DNA of 64,000 nucleotides, from assembly GCF_002775205.1 (NCBI RefSeq), contig NC_036456.1, positions 26,385,850-26,449,849 of the forward strand, written 5' to 3'. The position numbers and the translations under genes are program-made. Position 1 is the first letter of the stretch, and each line of letters opens with the position of its first letter. Positions 1-11,300 of the stretch are shown here, one piece after another. The notes beneath the pieces are model-generated. The model was not told the origin of the DNA. It worked only from the letters and a program-made list of their open reading frames with translations, and searched no databases. The stretch is from Xiphophorus maculatus (taxonomy: Eukaryota > Chordata > Actinopteri > Cyprinodontiformes > Poeciliidae).

Positions 1-769
1 CAATCTAATTTTTGACATTACAGAAGCAGAACACTTTACCAGGGATGTGAACATTTTACAGTGCTACCGGATTCATTAAAACCAGCTTTTTAATGAATCC
101 TCCTGTGTAGAGACACAGGAGATGAAGACAGTTGCATGACAAAACTGGACCTTTAGTGACATCTAGAGGCCGTTTGAATCACACCACCAAAGACTGGTTG
201 ATGAGTCTGGGTGGATCAGCCTCCTGCTGCTGCAATGTCATTGGCCCCCAAAATAATCTCCAAATCAACAGCAAACACAGCCAGAAGGAGGTGACCTTTA
301 ACCTCCAAGAAACTCACCATAATCAGATTTCTAGCATTAAATTAATCTGTGAGAGATGAACACTTAAATTCAGACATGATGTTTGAAGTGAATCAATCAG
401 GAATTTGATGCAGATCAATGATTTTAAAAACAAATCTTTCACAGACTTTAAGATTGTAAAACCAAAACTATCATTTTCCTCAACTTTCAATAACAGGAAT
501 ATTGTTTTCAATTTGTGGTGCAGAATTTCATTTCACTTGTTAAAATCAGGCCTTTTTTGTTATTGATTATGACTGACTGTTGCTGGTCGCATAAAAAAAG
601 GATTTGGTAGACTGACCTGAATCAGAACAATGTGAAACAATGTGAAGATTAAAAGACTTCACTTAAGATCTAAGAACAATTGTAGATCTACGCACATCAT
701 GAACATCTTTAGGAACCATTTCTAATCAAGATCATCTGTTCAAAAATGTCATTTCTTAAGATACGCCAA

Positions 770-1215
770 TAAATCAATATTAACATATATTGCAATAAAC
801 ATGTGATTAATATCAATAGATAATACGTTTGATAGAATACTCAATATATAGTATATTCACTGAACTACGATCCAGAACCGCACAGCATTCTGGGAAATGT
901 AGGCAAAGGAAAGATTTAACTGATCAACCTCTCAACGCTACTAGCTAAGCAAGGTTTGTGGAATCAAGTAACTCACTTATTCTTTGGTTACCTAGCAACT
1001 CATTCTTTGGTTACCTAGCAACAGGCTGCGGGGTAACTGCCACAGCAGCAGTTTAAGGTTTTGCCTCATAACTGTTTAAAATTACAAAATAATGGTGTGG
1101 ATTAAAAACTGGATAAAACAGAGAAGGTCACGCCACCAGTTTGACAGAATTTCAAATATCTAAAACAAAAAACCTAATCAATAATTATCAATATCAACTG
1201 ATATGAAATGTTTAT
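770..1215 (-). repeat. Interspersed repeat family A, copy 1 (carries paired X-box-like motifs)
   Basis: Read on the minus strand, this stretch matches 57525-57905 almost end to end, and 35950-36165 in part. The shared order is an ATTGATTTG-type start, a CAAACTGG block, GTTATGAGG, CTGCTGCTG, two GTTGCTAGGTAACCAAAGA units, then TCCCAGAATGCTGTGCGG. Two palindromic GTTACCTAGCAAC sites lie at 987-999 and 1010-1022. The transposon class is not evident. Confidence 0.7.
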
Positions 1216-1858
1216 ATCATGATATGTTTTTCAGCCATATCATCACAATTGCTTATTCCATTTCCCTTTGTTTTATGCTACTCTATTCTCTAAACAATTA
1301 AATATGAAAATATAAAACTGAACAGTTTCTGTTTCTTGAAATTCCCATCAGATTCTATGGAATAAGACACAAGTAAACAAACGGCCCTAATTTGAGCTCT
1401 GGATACCAGAGACAAAAATAAACAAGCAGTCGCTCATATATGACTTCCCTGGCGTTGAGAGACACTCAAACAATGAGGTAAGTGGTGAAAAGCTAAAGCG
1501 CGTTATCGTCTACGCGCCTCAGAGACTCCAGCAGCGGCGACATGTTTGTTTACTGGCAGCGGAAAACACAAACACTCTCAGAGACGGGGAGACTGATTCT
1601 GATTTACACACAGAGTGAGGCTGAAACACTGAGGAGTCAATATTAACCCGCAGCAGAACCGGTACTGGAGCGGACAGGAGAGTCCAGTTAGCACCAGAAA
1701 CCAGCCAGGAAACTAACAGGAACACATTTAGGAAGTCAGAGCTCCACAAGCAGAGACAGTTCAACTTAACGCTAAATAATAATAACAGAGATGGAAATCT
1801 GAGAAGTTAACCTTAAAGAAACAAGATGTCATTTTTTTGTTTGTTTTTATCTGTAAAC

Positions 1859-1987
1859 CAGTGGTGTCCAAACTTATTGTTAAGTTGAAAGCCAAAAAAA
1901 TAAATTTTGTTTTAGTGACTTTGTGACAACTGTGTCACTAAGTCCTTTCAAATTAATGACTTTGGGCAAAAAGTTTGAACTCCAGTG
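1859..1987. mobile_element. Possible short hAT-type MITE remnant
   Basis: The left edge reads CAGTGGTGTCCAAACTT. The right edge, read on the opposite strand, gives CACTGGAGTTCAAACTT. Both resemble hAT terminal repeats (CAGNGGTGTCCAAA). The terminal match is imperfect and no 8-bp target duplication could be confirmed. Confidence 0.35.
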
Positions 1988-2338
1988 GTTTAAAATATTG
2001 GTATCAGTCCAATATTAACAAATGCCTTCTTCCTTAAATGCCTTATATTTGTCCGGTCATGTGACAGTGATGAAGCAGAGCATTGTGGGAGGTTTTAAGC
2101 AGAAAAGCAATATAATGGCTTGTTTTATCAAAAGGTTGAAATGGTGAGGAAATTAATAAAATATTGGTAAATATCTGACAGGTATCGATATTGGCCGAAA
2201 TTTTCAAATCAGCGCATCTTAAAGTTGGACATAATATGTTGGATTTAAACGTGGAAAACTGTGGAACAGTGACAGAAAGTGAAACAAAAGTGTTGCTGCT
2301 GTAAATTTAAAGCAGCGATGAGTTTGCGTTCCTTCTAC

Positions 2339-5300
2339 CTGTTTGATGGCCGTCTCTCCGATCTTGTCCGAGTGTTTGCGGATGCTCTCCAGGAAGTCTC
2401 GCAGCTGCGTCATGGCCGTGTCCTGGATGAGCGTCCTCAGCTTGGGGATGTTCTCAGCCATGATGGAGCAGAACCGGTACTGGCCGGCTCTGGGAAGACA
2501 CGTGTGTTCCAGCTGCTCTAAAGTCCGTAACGCAGGATAGTACCTGCAGCAACAGGAAGGAAAAGACAGCAGCTTTTATCTTCCAGGTAAGACTTAACTA
2601 ACTCAGCCTGCTCGTTCTTAGAACAGCAGCCACAAGACGAGGAGAAAAACCCCCAAAACAAACGGCCAGTTTATGACCAACATGTCTGTTTTACAGCTCA
2701 CTGGCACCGTCTAGTGTCTGGAAGTGGAAAGATCAATGACAAAGCAGCACAAAACGTTGGACAAAAATAACTAAGAACAATAAAATCAGACATAAAACCC
2801 AGCAAAAACAATAGACAGAATAAATGCCAAAGTAAAACAGAGCAATAATCAGAATAAGAACAATTAAATAATGAGTAATCGTTAACCTACTGCTGAAACT
2901 GATTTATGGGGGATTTTGAGTATCAAGAGATTCCCACGACAATCTCTGCAGGTCATTTCATTAAAAAATTCTAAAAATACATAAATAAAATAAAGTTGAA
3001 TCTATATGGTTTCATATTTTTGGTGGTATCAAATCCTTCAACATTACTTCTGCTCTGCATTTTAAGATATTCTGACTTGCATTATGATGAGTCAAGACTA
3101 AAATTATTTGGAAAAAGTGAGCATGAATTCAATGTATAAATATGCATCATTATGAAACAATACATTCATAGTTCCTTCCACTTTAACAAGACCGAAACGA
3201 GAATTAAAACAATTTGAACTGGGCTAAATCTCAACATTGTGATTTGTTTGATTATAAACCTTCTAATGCTAAACGTCAGCTGATGTTGTAAATCAAAATT
3301 AAAAGCCGGTGAAGAAGTTTTGATTACCAGTCACACTTTTACTGCATTTCCAATGTGTTCTATTCATTATACTTATTTTACTATAATTTTTTTTATTATT
3401 TTGTGATTATTCTGATCATTTTTATCTTTCATCCTGATCTTTTATTGATTTAATCCTCCTATTTTTGGAATATTATATTTTTTTAAGTGACAACACGACA
3501 ATTCAGCATCCCCTTCTGAATCTTGCCAGGTCTATTTCAGTTTGCACTGGTGTCCATTTGAAAAAAAGATAAATGTTTTACCTTTTGGCTCTCATTTGCT
3601 CCTGCAGTCGGCTGTACATCTCCAGAACTGATGAAACCAAAACAAAACAAAACAAAACAGAGAGTCAGCAGGTTGTTTAGAAACGAGCTGAAAGAATCAC
3701 CTAAGGCTGCCGGGCCAAAGTGTAACAGAAAGAAAAACATGTCAATATGTAAATAGATTTTTGATTGGTTTTGTAAATGTGAACTGGCTGGTTGACCTTT
3801 GATGACCTCTGGAAACATTTATTAATATCTTTAAAATGATAGCAGCACATACTAGAGTCTTTACTGCACAAACCAGCACCAATGTCTGACACTGATTTTG
3901 TTTGATTTGGTTGATGTTTAACTTTCATTAATAGTTGCAAAACAGAAGCAGCACAAACAAAAAATTGCAGCACAAACAGAAATTATGGCACCAATTTTGT
4001 TTGATTTGGGTGATGTTGACCTTTAAACTTTTATTTATACAGGCAAAACAAAAGCAGCACAAACTAACATTTTTGCAGCACAAACGAACACTGCAGCATC
4101 ACAAACAAAAATTTTAGGATTACAAAAGTTCAACACCAATTTTGTTTGATTTGGGTGATGAGAAGGAGCCGGTTTAACTGTTGAGCTTTCATTAATATCT
4201 GCAAAACAAAAGCAGATATTGCAGCACAAATGGAAATTTTAGCAGCACAAACATTTGACACCAATTTGGATGGTTTTGTTTGATTTAGAGAAGGTTCGGG
4301 GAAACTTCACTCTGGTGCTTCATACACGGTTTGGTGTCGGCTCATTACAAAGCCAAGTAGTTTGGTTCTGACTGAATTCAGCTGCTTGATCTTGGTTCTA
4401 AAGCTGGATGTGATTCAGAACCGGACAACCGGTCCGGTACAGTGTGACAACGTTGATCCAATGGTGTTCTACGTTACCTGGCAGGCAGAGAGCCAGCTTG
4501 TCTATGGTGGTGGCGATGTTCCTCTGCTGCACTCGGCACTGTTTCAGCTCCTCCATCGAACCGATGAGCTGAGAAGAAGGAAAACCGTCAGAGATTTTCA
4601 CTGGAGAAGAAAAACTGATCTGAAGAGCAGAGATGATCACAAACCGCACTCACCACTTTCCCATCTTCCTGAAGTCGTACGTTGGTTTCAATCACCTGAC
4701 TCTGAAAGACAAAAACAAGTTCAAACTGTTCTGTCCATCTGAAGTTCCTCCTCCTTTTCCTCTCACCTTCAGCTTCTGGGCCTCTCCTCGGACTTTGAGC
4801 AGCTCAGTAATGGAGTCGACGAAACCCTGGAAGTGATGGTTGCACATCTTCTCAATCTCTCTGTCGTGGTTCCTGATCCGAGCGTCGAGCTTCTCCATGA
4901 AGAGGCCATGTTCCTGACCGTCGTACACCGACCTGCATCAGAGGAAGGCAGAGAGAACACGAGAGAAAGAAAAATGTGATTTTAACATATTTATTTTTTA
5001 ATAAGAATACATTATGACAGAGTTTACACTAACATTCACATAAATACTGAGTTAGAAAATAACTGTCCATCAATCAAATGTGTTTAAGGAGGAAATAGAG
5101 AAAAAAGAAAAAAATAAAGACAAAAAAGAAAAGAAAGAAAAAGGGGGAAAAATAAAGAAAGCATAAAATAATAAGTAAATAGGAGTTAACACAAATTAGG
5201 TCCCAGCTCAAGCAGTTCAAGTCAAACTGCAGAGAAATCCCAACAATTAACAGAAAAAGTGAACAATGAACAAATTCAGGAATATAAACATTCAAAACTT

Positions 5301-8300
5301 AAGAAAACAATATGGTAAAAATATAAAGAAAATGCATATTTAAAAAAAAACAGTTAATGAGCTCATGTTGGTTTGTTTCTCATCAATCTACCGTAAATAC
5401 ACAAAACTAACCAAAAATGTTCATTATTCTACATCTGCATTTCTTACTTTGTTCAGGACAAAATGAAAACAAAGAAACGGTTGCCCTGTTAAATGTCCAC
5501 TAGGGGGCAGTATGTGTATTATTTATACTGAAACCCATTGCTGAGAGAGGAGGTTTGATTTTACAGAACCTGCAGCTGCTTCCCTGCTAAATAAAAAACA
5601 TAAACAGACACGTCTTTATTTCTCAAGCTCTTATTCTGAAAGGCTTCCATGGGTATTATTTATTAAGGTTCATGTCTTTTAGGCTCATTAGGAGTTTGAA
5701 GCCTACTTATTGTAGCAATCTTAACTGTGACAGACTTATTTTGAAGGTTTCTGTGAGCTTTATTTTGAAACTAAATATTCCCATTTTAATGAAATATTTT
5801 ATTTTTCTCTTTTGGATTTAAAACTTGAGGTTTATCTATATTTATATATTATTAAAAATCGAGATATTTCTGCTACTGAACAACAAAATAAGGCGATGTC
5901 TTTGGCTTTTTGGCCTTTGTCTATCCCTCAGATTTACATCTTTGAACTTTGACCATTTTCATTTTCCCTGATAAGACACAGACACAACCTGAAAAGCCAG
6001 ATGGTTCACTATCTCTTAAAATTAGCTTCTAAATTATGGATTTACTTGTAGCGCACAAAGCCAATGGGGGTTTAAAATGACTAAAAATATAATTATTAGA
6101 TATGAAACAATCTAGCTATTACTTTATGGGACCTAATATGTCTTTTATTGCCAAAAAATGTAAATTTTACCATCAAGAAACCCCAAAATACTTAGTTTTC
6201 TACTATCTTTGCTGTTTATTCTCTAGTGTTGGTTTCTTTCTTTGCATCTTCCAATATTTTCACTGGAAAAGATTTTTGGAGCCACAGAATAACATAAAAT
6301 CTGATTTATAGGTTTAAATAAAATGTTTTTATATTGGATAAAGTGTTCCCAGTTGAGTATGATGATGGAAAATCCCAAAAGTGACCAGAGTGAGTGGAAA
6401 ATCCTTTTTTAGGGAGCATGGTTCTTCCTGTGGTCTTTCCTTTTCTGAAACAACACACACACACACACACACACACACACCTGTGTGCCACTACAAGCCC
6501 CTCACCCTTCCTCCTGTTGACCAGGAAGTGCTCGGCTCGTACAATAGAGAGCAGGTCTGACGCCACCGCGGGGCTTTCTTTAGACACAAACAAACACGAG
6601 AGCCACCAGTGGGATGACCTCATGCACTTTCACAAAAGTTCAACAGAAAAATGAGTTTTGAACTTGTAAACACAACGTAAAACAGAAGTTCACCAACAAA
6701 AACATCCTGAAACGGACAAAATCCCATTAAAGAAATCATATTTTATGGATGAAAGTTGACTAAAATGTCTGAGATTCAGTCAGATGTTTACTAGGAGATC
6801 TGAAACACGCTCATCAAGAGTTTTGCGTTTTGTACCCTGTTTGCTTTTCACAGAACAGAAACACGTTGGAGGCAGAAAAAGACTCGACACTGAGGGAAGT
6901 TGAGATACCTTATATTTTGCTGCATTAAATACAACTTTTATTAATAGTACTCTGTAATTTTCAGTGACATTGTGGGTTTATAAGAATGTTTGTCACTGTG
7001 GTATCTCAATTCTCTTTTTTTCTCTCTTTCTGCAGGTGTAGAAGCAGACTTTTACGGTATTTTCTTATCTTCTCTCTGTTCTTCTGCTCTATTCCTCTAT
7101 TTTACTTCCATTTTACCCTTTTAACTTCTCCAGTGGAGCGTTGAAGCGAAAGCTACAACTGCAGACAAGACACTTTAAAAAAAGTGAGAAGAACAGATTT
7201 GGGCACACCCATTCGTTAGATTTGGCTAAACACAGCAACAGTTTTCAAAGAATGTCCTTGTTGCTGTAGCTGAATTAAAAACATTTGAATGGTTGGAATA
7301 AACAGAAACATTGTAAAAATGTTACTGTAAATGTTGTGTCTTAATAGTGTGATACTTAATTTACATCAACAACCACCAGAAAGAGTAAAAGTGTGGCAAT
7401 CACTTATTGTTATTAAAGCTTAAACATGGGAAAAATCACCAAAAACTCCTTGTTTTAGTAAACTTTGATCAAATCAGCAAACTGATGCTCATGTTCGTGT
7501 TAAATATTTTCGCTGACCTGCTCCACACCTGACTAAATAGGATCTTAACCCAGTTGGGAGATCACCAGCAGCTGGGTGAGTTAAAGTCATGACTCAGCAA
7601 GGCGTGTTGGACCCAACAAGCTTGTGTCAAGTTGTCTCTTCTCCTTTTAGAGATTTCCTCCAGCTGGGTTTGATGTGCAAAACAGAACAGTCTGCGCACT
7701 TTCAGGCTGAAGAAAAACTGGACTTGAAACCCTAAATAAAAACATCTTGGTTACCAAACACTGGAGTTAGCTGCTGGCTACAACATCAGCGCCGTTTCTA
7801 TGGTGACCCAGAGTTTTACCACCAAGAGGACAAGTTTGATTCTGAGGGATTACAGTAACAAGCTAGAAATAAACCTCGGGCATGTCCAAACAGAGAAAAA
7901 CCACAAAACGAGCCTCAACCAGCTGGCTGCTGCTAATAACGGGGTGGAGCGCCACAAAAACACACAGCTGAGCTCCAACCGAGTCCAACTGAGTCCAGTT
8001 CACACACAGACGACGAGAGGCTCTGATGCAACTTATTTTAGTTAATCCATTATTCAGATGATGCAGATTTTGCATTTAAACACTTCAGTCTTTTTTTTTT
8101 TTTTACACAATATTAGAGATTATTCTGTCATGGTAACAAATCTTGCTTGATGATAAATTGTCCCAGAAGTTATTTCAATAAACGATAATATTGTTGGTTT
8201 GAGACCATTTTCAAGTAATATAATGTCAATAAAGTTATAATAATGCAAGAACACATTCTCAAAGATTAGTAAACTTTAAATTCTAATGAATATGTAACAC

Positions 8301-11300
8301 TGGAACTGGAGGCATTTTAATATACTTAATATACTTTAATATACTTTTAAAACATATATTTTTAAACAAAACAAAACAACATTAATTATGATTATGATTC
8401 ATTATGAAGTCTATGTAATCAAAATTGTCCATTAAAAAATGTTTATTTGAGACTAAAACACCAAACTGAAGAGTTTATCATCCAGTTTTTGATAGAAAGA
8501 GAGAGAAAAAGAAAAACAATAAATCAAGCAAATGGAAGTTATTGACATTGTTTTAATTTATCATGTGATTAATTGATTTATTGCTTTTTGTGACTGGCCT
8601 AATTAAAAATACACTAAAATATGCAAATAAACAAATGATGAAATCCTTTTTTTAACAATTTATTACCTAATATGCAATAACAGAATTCATTTAGTGACCG
8701 TTTGATCAATTGTAGCAAAGGATGTGAATGCAGCTAAAAAAAACACTTACAATACCAACGTAGGTAGAAAATATTTATAGTCTAAGATTTTCTTTTAATT
8801 TGACTACAAAATGTTTATATTTTTAGTACAGTTTTGGCTTAATTACTGCTTTGAGTTCCTTGTTTCTTCAGAAAATGAAATTTTTTGAGTCCGTCCTAAA
8901 GTTAACAATCAATTATTAAAATATTTCAATAATCAATTAATCACATTTAATCCGATTAATTGTTTCAGCCCAAGATGCAACATCAGCAACTAGAAATTAT
9001 CCAGAAATAGCACCCATGCAGAGTAAGGTTACTTCAAAATAACATTACTGAAGCAGAAGCAAAAAGTAGTCAAGTAAAAAACATTATTCAGCAGAATAAC
9101 AAGGTAATGTAAGTAAATAAGAGATAATGTCTGTTTTTATGATAACACAATAGACAACAGCATAAAATTATGAGCAATTTTAGGTATTTTTATCAAGAGT
9201 AGAATATGCAACAGTAGAATCAATAAGATATTTACAAAACACAAAGTTAAATGATAAAAACTCATGACATAGCATAAAACTTTTGCAACATACAGTATGT
9301 TGCAAAAGTTTTACACAGCAGATAAATAAACCAGATTTTTTTGCCCATATCCGACGTTTTCATGGCAGTCTGAAAAGTTCAATTCCAATCTTTTCCCCCA
9401 ACATAAAACTGAGGGAAATTAAATATAACAAATATAGGTTTATAGCAATTATCAGACGTAATCTGATGTTAATATTGGCTCACTTTCATTGTTAGTATAT
9501 AAAATATTTATATATCATGATTCACAGCAGTGTAACATTAATATCTTTCCATACTGTCTAAAATTTGTTGCCTCATACACTCTTTGCAATTCTAAAATAT
9601 GGTTCATTAAAATCAAAAGGACTTAAACCTAAACTTTAGCAACAAAATCTCAGACTTTCAAAATAAAACACCAAAGTATCCTACAAGGTGAAGCTGATAT
9701 TTTTCATATCACTTAATCCAGAAATGAACACCACAACCTAATGAATTGTTTCTGCCCGTGGTTCATCTGATGAACTTCAGTGGCAAGCAGATGGTAACCA
9801 TGGTGATTAATTATGACATATAAAGACAGAACGAGCTGCGGTCGAACCTAGAAAACCTCAACGTTTGCAACCTGAGGGAGTTCGCTTTCTCAGTCAGGGA
9901 GGAATTTAGCAGCCAGTCTTGACCTGCTTGCTGTTGCTGCTTCAGGAAACCAAAACCCAGAGACACAACAGTCCTACAGTACAGAAATGAATCCTGATTA
10001 ACAATATTCACTGTAGAAATGTTACAGAACATCACTGCTAGATTCAGTCTGAATTTATTTGGACAACATTTGCTGCTAGAACAGCTGCAGGTTGGTAAAG
10101 GCCACAAACAATCAGAATACATCAATAATAAATGATGTTTTCTGCTTACAGTGGACAGACTGCTGCTGCTGCTTCTAAAAGTAAGACTGCTGAGCAACAA
10201 AACACCACGGCTTGGTTTAATACAAAACAAGAAGTGATAATTAGCTGTGTGGGTTTCAAATCCGCATTTTTATGCATCAAAGCATGCAACTCTATTTAAC
10301 TTTTTTTTTTTTAATTATCAAAATACACACTGAAAAAGCATCCATACCTGTACAACCTTTCCATATGGTAGGTTAGTAGGTATGTAGGTTGGTACATAGG
10401 TAGCATGGTGGTAGGTAGGTTAGTTGGTATGTACCACCAACCCATGTACGTAGGCTGGTGGTAGGTTACTAGGTATCTTGGTATGTAGGAAGGTTGGTTG
10501 GTAGGTAGACATTTCCTCAGAGAAATTGTAATTTCAGTCTTCCACACAGCACTCTTACATATACATCAAACACTAAAAACATTACATTAAAAACATTAAG
10601 ACTATGTAACTTTTACAAAATTTTTTTTTTTTACATATTTGTTAAAATTATCATAATGTTATGACAATATAAGAAAATACAGATAATCTGAGTAAAAATC
10701 TGATCTCCTCTGCCTTCTCCCAGTGCTCCCAGTATCAACTGAACTGCAGAAATACACCACTCAGTCCAAAACACCCAATCAGAGACAGGAGGTGGGTCTT
10801 AGAAGCGCTATTAAATCACATGACAACTTCACACTGATTATGTTGATCAGTTTTAAATATTAACAGACCTTTTTTGTTTTTTTTTTATTCTCTAAAGAGA
10901 CTCAACAAGGAAGAAAAGTTGAAACCATCTCCAGAAGCTAACTTAGTCACAATATAAACAGACCCAGAACATTTGTGGATCTACGCAGAGCAAGAAGTGA
11001 AAAAAGGGAAACGATTGGGACAGAAAGAGGCTGGAAAAGATGAAACATCAGGGAGGGAATCATCCAGCAGCCGACAGCGTGACTGAGTCACCCAGCGTGG
11101 CACCGAGCAGCTTATGCTCAGAGGAATGTGTCAGCCAGAGGTGATGAACCAAGTTGTCAAGTTGCATTAGAGCCTAGATGTATTTTCAGACTGCTGCCAA
11201 CGCTGGATGCAAACTCTGATCTCACAAAACAGGCTTTAAAATACTGCTGTTAGTTTATAAATCACTGTACGGCTTAGCACCACAATACATTAAAGATCTT

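Larger units (their letters stand above)
1..2338. other. exoc6b intron 6 (partial), mostly anonymous repeat-bearing DNA
   Basis: No further exoc6b exon is recognisable between the left edge and the exon at 2339. The stretch holds a reverse-oriented copy of the X-box-bearing repeat (770-1215), a possible small hAT remnant (1859-1987), and a locally GC-richer block at about 1500-1760. That block has a weak open frame on the minus strand but no convincing splice or protein signal. The open frame at 132-359 looks random. Confidence 0.6.

Noticed and set aside
132..359. 75-aa open frame near the left edge
   Set aside because: No recognisable family, no splice or promoter context, and inside an exoc6b intron; length is expected by chance.
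3935..4229. Small genes on both strands
   Set aside because: They arise from the GCAGCACAAAC-rich tandem repeat within exoc6b intron 4.
4767..4932. Assignment to exoc6 rather than exoc6b
   Set aside because: The VRGEAQKLK and ETAAEHERI stretches fit EXOC6B better from memory, but a tree is required; the alternative is not excluded.
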